Position numbers and translations under genes: made by a program. 64,000 bases of DNA, taken from contig JAPEIS010000003.1 of the NCBI GenBank assembly GCA_029531795.1, forward strand, positions 1,674,001 through 1,738,000, written 5' to 3'. The notes below the pieces were generated by a model. The model had not been told where the DNA came from. It saw nothing but the letters and a program-made list of their open reading frames with translations, and ran no database searches. Origin of the DNA: Sclerotinia nivalis. Its lineage: Eukaryota; Ascomycota; Leotiomycetes; Helotiales; Sclerotiniaceae. Shown here one piece after another: positions 1 through 10,490 of this stretch. The stretch's first letter is position 1. Each line of letters begins with the position of its first letter.

Positions 1-1562
1 TTTGAAAGAGATTGATGAATTTTAGTATATATAGTATTACAAAAGGTGGTTTTGCCTTTATAATGTCGAGAGAGTATCGAACGATTGATTTTGAAGAAAT
101 TAACTATTTGAATATATTTAGGATGCTTTATACCTTTAATTTGAACTAATACAAGCTCCATATAGGCCTCTGGAGGTATATCGTCGCTGTATCCGTCTAT
201 AGTGGTTGATATTTTATAAAATTAAAAGTGTGTGCAAGATGTAGGGTCGTGCACAATATAGGGATATCGGTTACAAGAGAGCCATAAATATCTATATTCA
301 AGCAGAGAAAAAAAAATAAAGACATCATATAGGAGGAAAGTGTTACGGAGAACCATATAATACCTACTTTTCCACTAGTTTAAAGGCTCTTCTAGATCTT
401 ATCGATCCTTACGATTGATTAGAAGATCCTGATATATTACGGCTCAAAACTTAGCCTACTCAAGGTACTCCTCAACTAGATAACTACTCATTTAGTCTAT
501 ATATACCGCCCTCGATTCATATGATCGAGGGCAAATCATTCAATTCTACTTTACTCTATCAATTACGCATACCACCTATTCCACGATCCCTGAAAGTGCT
601 CTGTATTCATACTATCCCGTGATAGAAAGTTCTTATGAAGTTCTTTACACCAATCAGAATTACTCGAGTAGGGAATATTGATATCAATGCATTAACAAAT
701 TCTTGAGGGGATGACAACATGTGACATGAGGGGCAGTTGTCAAGATGGCGGTGTGGTGGATCAAAATTGCTGAGTCCGCCTAAGCACCCTTGCAGATGAG
801 GACCTTGATGGTTAAAAGTATAAAAAAGCCTTGTTCTCTTTTTCTCTCTTTTCAAATGGCGAATGAAAATTGAAGGATTTATTTCGAGGTCGGGATTTCT
901 TGGAATTTTTGTACTACCAGCCAGAAAAATGGATGAATGGTCTTCTTCATTCAATCATTCAGTCCATCAAGGTTCAACCTAACTAGGTAATTTAGTTGTT
1001 TCTTTCTTTAGCTTAATAATATTATTAATTTACCATACCATTTGTATTGTTATTATCGTTATTGTATTACACAGATAAATCAATCAATCAATCATTCATT
1101 CATTCATTCATTCATTCATTCATACCATACCATACCTTACCTTTCTATAGTCGCGAAAACCTGTGAATATATTCTCTATCCTCTTTTGATACTTCCTACA
1201 GCAGATTGTTCTGTTTGCTTTCTCTCTTGCTCCCCTTTCAAGTTCACCTCAAATCCTCATTTGCTTCTTGCTCCCTCCACCTTATCTTGTTACCTTCCAA
1301 CTGTATTCGAACCCGCACCTGCATCAACTCCCAAGCTACATTTATACTTCAATAGCATACCCGCAACAATACTCACAACAATATCTGGCATAACCTGCGA
1401 CAACTTTACACAGTCAGGTTTCAACCTTGTCCAACCTTGTGCCACTTTGTCACTTTGTATTTGATACATCTATGCATCACCAGTTGTATATCAACCACCC
1501 ACGTCAGAACTTTGAGGAAACAGAATATATCTTTATAAAGTTGGTAACGCAATATTGTCAGT
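1..1562. other. intergenic, left edge
   Basis: This is AT-rich sequence with no gene I can support. A 9-bp perfect hairpin (arms 508-516 and 524-532, arm GCCCTCGAT) is visible. The open frame on the minus strand at about 607-951 has no ATG and no clear splice partner, so I do not call it. The end of the region is the 5' flank of the ZIP transporter gene. Confidence 0.5.
1079..1123 (+). repeat. ATTC/AATC tetranucleotide microsatellite
   Basis: AATC units run into about eight consecutive ATTC units. It is a simple sequence repeat in the 5' flank of the ZIP transporter gene. Confidence 0.9.
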
Positions 1563-3120
1563 ATGGAGGCAAACTCATTCGATAATGATACAAGGGGGTG
1601 GATCATGGCCATAATTAGTGGAATAGGTCAGTACAATACTCGAATGGTCCATAGGCTGATGTTCGGTGAGTGGACTCTAACAATAATCTTTAGCATGTGT
1701 AATTGGTAGTTGCATAATCTGCATAGATATATTGATAAGATATATCCCCAGCAAGAAGAATTTCAGGATACAGGATAGTAATGCTTTCCTGGCTGCCTCT
1801 TTAAGCTTGAGTTTCGGTGTAATGGTAAGTTATTTCTCTCGCACTTTGCGCCAGCCATTTACTAATCTTTTTTTATAGATATTTTCCTCATTATATAGTA
1901 TGCTCCCATCATCGAAAAAATACCTTATTGAGGGTGGTTATACAGCACATGCCGCTGCATGGATTCTTTTGGCCTGTTTCGCCGCGGGATTTATTGGTAT
2001 ACAAATTGTTTCGAGGCTCATGCACCAATTTATCCCATCGCATGTCTCACACTGCGATCACTCTCATGAGCCCGATGCAACACATCACGACCACAGTCAC
2101 CATCATCTTGAAGGCCTCGACGGTCACCATGACCACAGCCTTCCACTCTCAAAATCGAGTTCTCATGTAGCAGTTCATCAAGCGAACAATACGATGACTG
2201 AATCTACACCACTTCTCATGCCAAGTACAGAGGAGAATGGAAAGCACCTGCCCAAAGGTCTTGCGTTAATAAATACAGATTCTCAGCCGAACAATCGTCG
2301 TCAATCCGCAACTTCTAGCAGACGACCATCACTGATGGAAGTTCAAGCCAGGGTCATGTCTTTTGTGAAGGATAGAAAGGCTAATTGTGACGAGAGTGGG
2401 CCATGTTTTGGATTTTCTGAGCTTTGTGGACGAGAATGCTTAAGAACCCCCATGAATATAAGACCCCCTTACACGACACGAACTCCAACAGGCACTCTAT
2501 CAACTCGATCTCATCCTTTCACACTACCGGAAGAAGAAGAAGAGAGTCAGGACAATTCAACACGATCTCACGAGGAAACGGAAATGGCTAGTTGTCAAGA
2601 CTCTGACATTGAAGCACAACAACATCATCACCATGTTCCCGAAAATGCATTTATGGATATTGGTCTCCAAACAAGTATAGCCATTGGATTGCATAAGTTG
2701 CCAGAAGGTTTCATTACATTTGCTACCAATCATGCAAACCCCGAACTTGGAGTTTCTGTATTCCTAGCCTTACTCGTCCACAACATCACTGAAGGATTTG
2801 CAATGGCTCTTCCATTGTATCTAGCACTCGGTAGCCGACCTCGAGCTATCTTCTGGAGTTCTCTCTTTGGCGGCGTTTCACAACCAGCAGGTGCCGGCAT
2901 TGCAGCTGCATGGTTTTCGATTTCTGGGCGAGAGGGCCATGCGCCTAATATTGTGGTTTATGGGTGTATGTTTGGTGTCACGGGAGGTATCATGGCAAGT
3001 GTTGCATTGCATCTTTTTGCTGAGTGCTTAGGCATGAATCATAACAGGAGTTTGTGCATTTCTTTTGCATTTGTTGGGATGGCGTTGATGGCTATGAGCA
3101 ATGCTCTTACCTCTGAATGA
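1563..3120 (+). CDS. ZIP-family zinc transporter (Zrt3-like)
   Basis: Exons 1563-1626, 1694-1824 and 1879-3120 join in frame to 478 aa; both introns are GT-AG. The N-terminus gives hydrophobic helices (residues about 10-30, then a segment ending SLSLSFGVM) that match the first ZIP helices. A His-rich loop lies at about residues 113-152 (many HDH/HSHHH runs), the usual cytosolic or luminal metal-binding loop. The signature helices carry HKLPEG (337-342) and HNITEG (366-371), the metal-coordinating motifs of ZIP helices IV and V. The family moves zinc or iron into the cytosol. Overall order (short N-terminus, long variable middle, four C-terminal helices) is most like yeast vacuolar Zrt3, so release from the vacuole is a reasonable inference. 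The ATG at 1563 is the first one giving a spliced frame into the conserved helix; an ATG-only start at 1900 would lose helices 1-2. Confidence 0.88.
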
Positions 3121-4723
3121 GGAAATGAGGGAATAAGATTGAAAGATGGTACGCATTATGAATAGACGATTGGCGTTTTAATAGGATATCATACCATGGG
3201 ATAAGGCCTTTTTGGTGAGCTTTTGGTGGGTTTGATGGATATATTTTGAACATTAGGGATGTATTTTTATCTAAATTCTGAAGTTTGAAATGGGTTGGCT
3301 AGGGGCAGCAACGTTGGAAATAGCTCACGCTTGATTAGAATGAATATACCGCAATTGTATTGCAGCAAATCGAGCTGCATTCAAATCATCTTCTTGATCT
3401 TATCTTACTGTTGTGAGGATCTAGCGGAGTTTGATTTGTTGGTGAGGGTATGTATCCCATGAGGCTAGAGGTAGTGAGAATCTCACTACGGGAGTGGTGC
3501 TCTCAAAGAGCATCGTTTACTACTTTCCTCCATTAGATTATATACCAATCGGGTAGCACATAAAGATGATGTGTATTTCAGCATGGTACATCGGCCTGGG
3601 TTTACTTCCGTACCTAGTATTCTCATTTATACAAAATGATGAGCGAGATAATTTTATTATCTAAATCCTATTTCATCTTTCTACTTTACTTAATTTTTTA
3701 ATGTTTTTTTACTTTTTATTTCATTGTTGTGGTTATTATGTTATTATTATGATGTTTGTATATATGCTATTATCATATAGTATGAATAGATGAGGAAGGA
3801 AGTAACTATCTAGATAGGATAGAATAGAGCGGGATGGGATAAGAGGAGGAAGGTTTGAAGATTTGGAGAGAGAATGGGTGTCTATATATGTTAGTTTTGG
3901 AGCTTGGAGCTTGGAGTTTGGAGTTTGGAGTTTGATCGGAGGTGTTGGAGGTTGATTGGAGGTGTCGGATTGGAGTTGGTGGGGAAGTTAAATATTATCT
4001 TTTAGGTAGGTAGTTGGGTAGGTAGTAGAAGGTGTGTTGAGATGTAGAGATGTTGAATTGAAGAGATGGGGAGTGTATATATGTATATGTATTTGAAACA
4101 ATTTGAATCATAGTAGAATAGACTGATAGAACAATCCAATTTTAATTCTGAATTCTAGATTCTAAACTCTGACTACCTACATACGTACCTAGGCGCCTAG
4201 ATACATTTTTCCACGTGTCCAGCTACAGTTAGTCCCCCTAATTATCTCGCTTAGACTTCTCACTCACTTACTACTCATTCATTCATTCACCCCGCACCGA
4301 TACAAAGCATCTTAAGCATCACATATCAATATCACTCACATACATCATTTCATATCACAATCAGAAATATCCTAGAGAATAAGACAGGAGTATGATTCCT
4401 TTCCGTCGGAACTTCCTATATCGAATATTGATTTTTTGTCTTTCTTTCCTTGGTATACTACACACACTGTTTGAAATCCTCTTCCATCTCCAGGCCACCA
4501 TCGACTCCTTTTCCAGCTTCCTTCCATCCATTCATCGATAAAAAGTAAGTAAAAAGTCGATGTTCATCTTCAGCTCCCTTCGAATTTCGGATTTGAATTC
4601 CTCATTCATCGCTTCTCGATTCCCGAATTTCCTATGTCCATTTCGCTCATTTTCCCACTTTAATATTCAAATCTACTTGGATATGAACACTAAAGTCCTA
4701 GCCTACTGTCCCCACCTAATCAT
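3121..4723. other. intergenic between convergent genes
   Basis: It lies between the 3' ends of the ZIP gene and the lectin gene. It contains T-rich stretches, degenerate TTGGAG/GGAGTT runs at about 3896-3980, and CT-rich sequence at 4260-4530. I see no gene. Confidence 0.5.
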
Positions 4724-5973
4724 TTAAAATCGATGACTTCTCCTCTGCTGAGTCCTCCAAGCCGTATATCCGAGGTATCCACCACCAAGAATCGCCAATC
4801 CCGCAAAACACTTAACAAAGAACCAACTCCAGCTTCCCTTTTGCTTCTGCTTTCCGTTAAAAAGTCCCTGGCCCTTTTGAGATCTGCTCTTTCCGTTCTC
4901 GGATGTAGGCTGCGAATCTTTGTATTTGTTCTTGTGTGTGTTAGTGTCATACAAATTGTTTGTGTTGACGCTGATGATATCATGGTTATCGCTCAATTCT
5001 CCTGTTTCTGCTGAAAATCCAAGATATGCTACCGAGGGAATGGTGGGTGGTTCGAAGGTTTCGAAACAGAGTTCCCATTGGTCTTCTTTCTTGTATTGAA
5101 GTTCGAGTTTGAGGGACTTGTCTTGGAAATAGGTGAGTCTGGCCTTGGTTGGTACGTTCGCGTTGCGTAGACCTCGTGCAGAACAGCCCATGAATTCTTG
5201 ATCTTTGCCATCGTTGTTCTTGTCATATGAGGTGCTTCCGTCGCCGACCATTGCCATTACATAGGGGAATACGGTACCAGGACGGTTGTTCTTATATGTG
5301 TCGAAAAAGATACCGAGACCTTCGAATTTATCGACGGAGCCGAAGACGTCGCCTTCGGTGGCGCGTTGTTTGGTGAGCCACATGGCCCAACCGTCACCAT
5401 GGAGATTACCCTGGCCATGTACCTTGAATTCGACTTCGATCTGCGGAAGGGCTATGGTCAGATTGGGTTGTGAGAAGGCAGGTGGGTTTATTCATACCTC
5501 CCAGTTTGTGGCCGTCAATGGAACTCGTGAGAAGAGCCATCCTGAAGAGGATGGATGATCATATGTCAATCGTATGTATCTATCACCTCCGCATTAGCAC
5601 ATCTACTCCGACCAATCAGTCAGGGCATTGGTGCGCATCCATACTTGTCTGCTCTCACAATAGTATTTCCTCCAAAATCAAACCATCTACTTTGCATATC
5701 CGAATCCAAGTATGGCTATCCCAATTCCAGATCAGCAGAATTCCCAAACCATCTAATGCGCCTCGTATTTAACTACTGACCTGATTCAGTGAATGTGTTC
5801 GGAGCTACTCCAACAGGTCAGCCAACATCCTTTCAATACTAATCCAGCTATAGAGTAAAACAAACCGGTATACTTCTAATCCCATCCTCGCTCAACTTCG
5901 TGGTCAGCGTATCGCCAGCTGCCATAACACAAGATGCCAGCCATAACGCCGACAATGATTTAGGAAACCACAT
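4724..5973 (-). CDS. L-type (legume-like) lectin, ER-Golgi cargo receptor, VIP36/ERGIC-53 class
   Basis: Five exons read from the minus strand: 5973-5866, 5804-5781 (only 24 nt), 5715-5645, 5579-5498 and 5440-4724, giving 333 aa. The start MWFPKSLSALWLASC is a signal peptide. Residues about 35-250 form the L-type lectin fold: SRWFDFGG, YIRLT, GWLFSRVPLTATNWE, the family hallmark HGQGNLHGDG, then DKFEGLGIFFDTYKN and a Cys pair (CSARG ... CFETFEPP). A single C-terminal membrane segment (about 303-325) precedes a short Arg-rich cytosolic tail ending RSHRF. Family members bind high-mannose glycoproteins and carry them between the ER and Golgi; the aromatic end of the tail fits an ER-export signal. 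The gene is head-to-head with TIM13, 630 bp apart. A start inside exon 5 would remove half the carbohydrate-recognition domain, so the spliced model is strongly preferred. Confidence 0.9.
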
Positions 5974-6603
5974 TATTCCTATTGAACCTATCCCTATCCA
6001 CGATATTCTTCGACCACTGTCTGTACCTCCTCAATCAATTCAAAAGATCAATTCGACAATCGAAGAAGGATGAAGCTAGGAAAGAAAAACTGGTAAAGTA
6101 AAGTAAATGGAGAAGAAGAAGATCATCCGCAGAAAATAGAATAGGATGTTGAGAAGAGAAACCGTTACAAATAGAATGTTGAACCTTAGTTACCCCCGAG
6201 GTCGTCAGATTAAATTGTTAGCTGTTAGCTGGCCTTAAGGTTCACATCGGGGATTTCTAGGTTAAGCTGAGATCCCTGTTACGCTTTGGCTGTAGTGCGA
6301 TGGATGGTGCTGTAGCGCTCGGTGACGGGTGCTTGCGGCGCTGTAAATTAGTGTTGGAATACGGACTTGTGGTGGGTATCGACCCTGCAATTTATTGGGC
6401 CAGGTACCTAGAACTAGGTAGGTACTTGCCTAAGGCCGAGGAGTGAATTTGATATCGTCATTTTTGAGGTTGATTAAAAAATTGAGGTTTAGATATTCAA
6501 AATAAAAATCAACAACGAAAATTCAAGTTCTTCTCTATAACAACTCTAGATCCGATTTCTTTGAAACACCACTTATCATACACAAATTCATACATACGCA
6601 ACT
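5974..6603. promoter_or_regulatory. divergent upstream region, lectin / TIM13
   Basis: This 630-bp region lies between two outward-pointing start codons. Near TIM13 it becomes A/T-rich with CAACTCTAG-type leader sequence. An imperfect repeat of ACCTAGAACTAGGTAGG at 6403-6425 contains the palindrome CCTAGAACTAGG. No defined factor site is assigned. Confidence 0.45.
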
Positions 6604-6991
6604 ATGGATTCTCTTAACAATGCCTTCGCTTCCTCTGACCCAAAAGCTGCTCTCATGAATCAAGTTCGTCAAGAAGCTGCCATGACCAATGCTAGACAAT
6701 TGATCGAGGTAAATCTCCCTTTTCTTCTCTCTTTCTCTATCCCGCCCTCCTCTCTCCTCTCCATCCTATTCTTCTCCCATCCAGAGATTAATTCCCCTTC
6801 AGAAAGTAAACGAACATTGTTTCGAGAAATGCGTCCCCAAACCCGGCACTTCTCTCAGCAGCGGCGAAACAACCTGTTTCACTCAATGCATGGAGAAATA
6901 CATGCAAGCTTGGAATACTGTCTCTAAGCAATATATCGCGAGATTGCAGAGGGAGTCGGCGAGTGGGGCGGCGAATGGAGGGATGTTTTAG
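6604..6991 (+). CDS. TIM13: mitochondrial inner-membrane import chaperone Tim13
   Basis: Exons 6604-6708 and 6803-6991 join to 97 aa. The protein has the twin CX3C motifs of small Tims (CFEKC and CFTQC, 15-16 residues apart) inside a helical hairpin. The N-terminal NQVRQEAAMTNARQLI and the tail KYMQAWNTVSKQY match Tim13 rather than Tim8, 9 or 10. Tim8-Tim13 is an intermembrane-space hexamer that shields hydrophobic precursors on the way to the TIM22 or TIM23 complex; import of the protein itself depends on Mia40-driven disulfide formation. Length matches the family (about 90-105 aa). The 94-bp intron interrupts the protein just before the first CX3C. Reading through without splicing gives an unrelated C-terminus and loses all four cysteines. 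Confidence 0.95.
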
Positions 6992-7692
6992 ATTTGAAGG
7001 GGAATTTTAATCAAGAAGCGGGAGAGAGGGATGATGGGGAGAGATGAGATGGGGAGAGGGAGGGGGATGCCTTATCGAGAGCGAATGTTTAAATTTATGG
7101 GATATGGATTTTCGGAACTGGGTCTTTCCTCATGGTGGAAGAGAGAAGATGGAAATACCGTGAGAACGAGACATGAAATTTCGCTATGAAATAGTATGAC
7201 GTTGAAGGAGTGTACTATACTCTTGTACACTATGAATGGGCCATCGCGCCTCTAGGATTGGAGTTGATAAAAAGTAGAAAGTTAGAGATATCACCACTAC
7301 AAATGAAATGCAAAAAGTTATGACTTCGGGACATACACTGTGATTTTGATTTTGTATATTGTATTTACATGCTGCAGTTGCATGGACTCGAGAACTAGCT
7401 TCAACTATCCTCAAATCTACTATTTATGTGACATGATAGACATGGAGTATTATCCCTCGAAGGTGTTTGGGTATCCAGTATACTTCGCTCTTTCTTATGG
7501 CTCGTGATCTCTGTTGTATATCTTGATTAAAATCCCTGGAGCCCATCTGTTCCTCGACTTCCTTAGGTTGTATTAATACACCAACCCTTTGCGGTCATGA
7601 GTATAACTAATTCCAACCAGCTTTCCATGTTAGTTGTGGATTCCAGCTAGAATTTCAGAGCGAATCCTGCTGTAAGAACTTATGCAAGTTCC
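6992..7692. other. intergenic, convergent 3' ends
   Basis: It follows the TIM13 stop (GA-rich 3' UTR to about 7080) and ends at the NSRP1-like stop. No gene is seen. Confidence 0.5.
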
Positions 7693-8892
7693 TCATTCTC
7701 CTTTTTTCTTTGCTTCTTCTGCCTCTTTTTTTCTAGCAAGGTATCTCTCCTTAGCGCTCATAATATCGCCTTCAGTCTTTCTACTCTTAGAAGCTCTTTC
7801 GATTTTCTGCCTTTCTTCTTCTTCTTCTTCTAAGGCTCGTTTGGTAGCTTGTTCCAATTGTGCTTCCATCATTCGTGACTGTCGTTCACGCATAGCTTGT
7901 TTTCCACCCCCGGCTCCTACAAATGCATTACCTCTTCCGCGATCAGGCATTGAGCCTCCGCTTCTTGATGAGTTCGCATTAGACACTGATTTTGCCTTTG
8001 GTATTACGTTCAATCCACCTTTAAGTAGTTCTCTTTTGTCAACAACCTGGCCTTCATCGTTAACTGCAATAGTTCCTGCACGTTTCTCGTTGATTTCCCG
8101 CGCTATATCTGCTTCAGTCTTCGTGTTTTCATCCTCTGTCGCATCTTCTTGAGGTCCTCGTTTAATCCTTTCCTCTGCAGCCTTTACTACTTCAGCATGT
8201 TGCTGTTCACCCCTTTCAAGCATATTTTTATAGAAATTGGTCATCCCTGTTCCCTTATTCTTTCTCTGCTCTACCTCCTCCTTTAATCGTTCCTCTTCTT
8301 CCAACCGGCGATTCTCCTCTTGTTGTTTCTTGTATGCTGATGTCACAAATTTCTCCTTATCCGCATATTCATCCCCCTCAGCTTCTCTTTCTCTCGCAAG
8401 CTTCTTCTCCTCAGCGATTGTAGAATCGCGCTTTCTCACTGCAGCCGCTGCAATAAGGTTGCTCATATATTTCGGCCTTCGTTCTTCCTCCTCAACCATT
8501 ACTTTCTTCTTTGGCTTCAACGAATCGTAAACTGCATCGTAGTCGTAAATATTCGCATCAAGCTCCTCTGCAGTATCCGCGTGTTTCTTCGACGTCAATG
8601 AACTCGAAAGATCGCCATACATACTTATGGGCGCTTTTTTCGAGGGATTAAGTTTTGGTTTAGATCCAATCGAAATTTGAGGACCTTTTTTTTGTATAGG
8701 CTTCGCAACAGTTTGTTTAGATGGTGCCTCTTCAAGCTCACCAATTACCTCTATTCCACCATCTCCAGTTTTGGTATCCTCATCTGAATCGTCATCTCCA
8801 CCAAATATGGGTTTCCTTTTCGCAGGAGGTTGTTTCGCACCATTTGGCTTCTTTGCGATATTGATACCATAAGATAATCCCTTGCCAGACAT
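7693..8892 (-). CDS. NSRP1/CCDC55-like nuclear speckle splicing-regulator domain protein
   Basis: A single exon of 399 aa begins at the ATG at 8892 (MSGKGLSYGINIAKK). The open frame continues 26 codons further upstream, but only from a non-ATG codon and with no similarity to the domain. Residues about 100-220 carry the NSRP1 N-terminal domain (YDYDAVYDSLKPKK, then RRPKYMSNLIAAAAVRKRD, then a long charged helix with the EGDEYADKEKFVTSAYKK block). The rest is Lys/Glu/Arg-rich coiled coil. In animals NSRP1 sits in nuclear speckles and alters alternative splice-site choice; the role in fungi is not defined, so function is inferred. It is divergently paired with another nuclear, charged-helix protein. 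Confidence 0.85.
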   Translation of the reverse strand: MSGKGLSYGINIAKKPNGAKQPPAKRKPIFGGDDDSDEDTKTGDGGIEVIGELEEAPSKQTVAKPIQKKGPQISIGSKPKLNPSKKAPISMYGDLSSSLTSKKHADTAEELDANIYDYDAVYDSLKPKKKVMVEEEERRPKYMSNLIAAAAVRKRDSTIAEEKKLAREREAEGDEYADKEKFVTSAYKKQQEENRRLEEEERLKEEVEQRKNKGTGMTNFYKNMLERGEQQHAEVVKAAEERIKRGPQEDATEDENTKTEADIAREINEKRAGTIAVNDEGQVVDKRELLKGGLNVIPKAKSVSNANSSRSGGSMPDRGRGNAFVGAGGGKQAMRERQSRMMEAQLEQATKRALEEEEEERQKIERASKSRKTEGDIMSAKERYLARKKEAEEAKKKGE

Positions 8893-9578
8893 CGTGTTTA
8901 TGGAATCTTCAAGATTTAAATTGACCCGAACCTGTTGTCGCAAATCATGTACACAATGGACCGAAAACACGCCCCGAGCCCGGACTCGATGAATTTTCGT
9001 TCGAATATGACGGGTCAGTTTTTTCGAGGTCGCGAAAGTCCCCTCTTCTTGAATATGAAATAAAAAAGTTACTTTTCTTAAAAATCCAAGGGTTGATCCC
9101 TCCGCTCAGATGTGCAACAAAACTTTTGTGATGTTGGACATGACGACTGAAGTCGGCTGTACTCGTAATAATTCAATACGGCAAGGTCAAGTCAGCGGTC
9201 ACGCTAGCGACCCGCTCCTGCAATCAATAAGAACTTTAGCGCCATCCATAATATGGTAATCGCAAGTCCGTGTAAATACAGCCACAAATCCATTCAACTT
9301 TTCTCTTACACCATAGCCTCAAATACTTACATCGACATGAGTATAAATTAGGAATATTTCCTTTTACATAATCAAATCTTCTTTTTACAATCAATTTAAT
9401 GGGTGCAACAATTAGTATTCATGTACTAGGCACAACAATCACTGCGACAACGAGAAAGCCAGAAACAGAGGGAGGAAGTCGTATTACAGTCTCTGACGAC
9501 TGGACTTGGAATAAGTATTTCTCGGACAAGATTTGTATGGGAAGTAGTTGGGACGCTTATTTTTTGTATTATGAAAAT
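8893..9578. promoter_or_regulatory. divergent upstream region, NSRP1-like / NFKBIL1-like
   Basis: This 686-bp spacer lies between the two preferred ATGs. It includes a small GC-richer block (8970-9000) and T/A-rich stretches. An in-frame ATG at 9399 upstream of the plus-strand gene adds 60 unconvincing residues and is treated as leader. Confidence 0.45.
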
Positions 9579-10490
9579 ATGACCTCTCATCCAACCAAAT
9601 TTCGATTTAAGTCCAAGAGGAAGCGTGGGGAGGATGAAAATGAACGACCATCAGGAAGCCATACCGAGGAAAGACATCACCGTCATCGTCATCGCTCAAA
9701 ACGAAGCAAGACATCGCCTTCTGCGACCAAAGATGATCCGTCCCTCTACGATGATACCCACCTTCCTAATATCTCGTCAAGTCAATACCTCGACCCAGAT
9801 GCTGCATTCAGAGAGAGTTTATTTGATGCGATGGCCGATGATGAAGCTGCACAATATTGGGAAGGAGTTTATGGGCAACCAATTCATACATATCCTGACG
9901 TCAAGCAAGGACCGACAGGCGAACTGGAACAAATGACTGACGAGGAATATGCAGCATATGTTAGGGGTAAAATGTATGAGAAGACACACCAACATCTGAT
10001 AGAGGAAAAGGCTCGGCGCGAAGCAGCTAAAAAAGAACGAGAACGTTTGGCTCAGGAAGGTAGGAAAGAGGAGAGGGAGGCCGAGCGATTTAGGAGACAG
10101 GTTGAGGAGAGTTTAAGAAGGGGTCAAGAGAGGAGGTCAAAGAAAGTTTGGACGGCGAAATGGAATAACTACATTAAGAATTGGGAAGAACTTGAGAAGA
10201 ATTCTTCGGAAGTTGCAATTGCATCTATACCTTGGCCAGTGGAAAGTGGCAGTCGAAAAGATGTCAAATTAGAGGAAATCCGACGATTTTTCTTATATGC
10301 ACCAACCTCTGGAGAACCTACAGAGTCACAACTCACCAAAACCTTGAAGGTGGAAAGAGTTCGGTGGCATCCTGACAAGATCCAACAGAAACTAGGAGGG
10401 CAAGATGTTGATGAAGGGGTAATGCAAGCTGTAACTGCTGTTTTCCAAATAGTCGATGGGATGTGGTCAGAAAGCAGAAATAGAAAATGA
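9579..10490 (+). CDS. NFKBIL1-like nuclear protein
   Basis: A single exon of 303 aa starts with MTSHPTKFRFKSKRKRGED. The N-terminus is basic and His-rich (HRHRHRSKRSK), resembling a nuclear localisation signal. A conserved block follows (DAAFRESLFDAMADDEAA then YWEGVYGQPIHTYP), then a long Glu/Arg coiled coil and a C-terminal segment with IPWPVESG and VRWHPDKIQQKLGG. The WHPDK motif and this order are typical of NFKBIL1 homologues. The animal protein is a nuclear factor linked to RNA processing and alternative splicing; the fungal role is inferred. I chose 9579 because the 60 residues that the ATG at 9399 would add look like translated leader and do not continue the conserved N-terminus. Confidence 0.75.
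   Translation: MTSHPTKFRFKSKRKRGEDENERPSGSHTEERHHRHRHRSKRSKTSPSATKDDPSLYDDTHLPNISSSQYLDPDAAFRESLFDAMADDEAAQYWEGVYGQPIHTYPDVKQGPTGELEQMTDEEYAAYVRGKMYEKTHQHLIEEKARREAAKKERERLAQEGRKEEREAERFRRQVEESLRRGQERRSKKVWTAKWNNYIKNWEELEKNSSEVAIASIPWPVESGSRKDVKLEEIRRFFLYAPTSGEPTESQLTKTLKVERVRWHPDKIQQKLGGQDVDEGVMQAVTAVFQIVDGMWSESRNRK

Noticed and set aside
607..951. Minus-strand open frame with a CPSC motif (LDNCPSCHMLSSPQEFV)
   Set aside because: It has no ATG before the frame and no convincing upstream exon; it could be an exon of an unseen gene, but the evidence is too thin.
1042..1464. Plus-strand open frame overlapping the ATTC repeat
   Set aside because: The N-terminal half is translated microsatellite and leader sequence; the real gene starts at 1563.
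7682..8152. Ser/Leu-rich open frame opposite the NSRP1-like gene
   Set aside because: It is the mirror of Glu/Lys/Arg codons in the real coiled-coil gene.
9399..9578. Upstream ATG extending the NFKBIL1-like protein by 60 residues
   Set aside because: The extra residues look like leader translation; the conserved start MTSHPTKFRFKSK lies at 9579.
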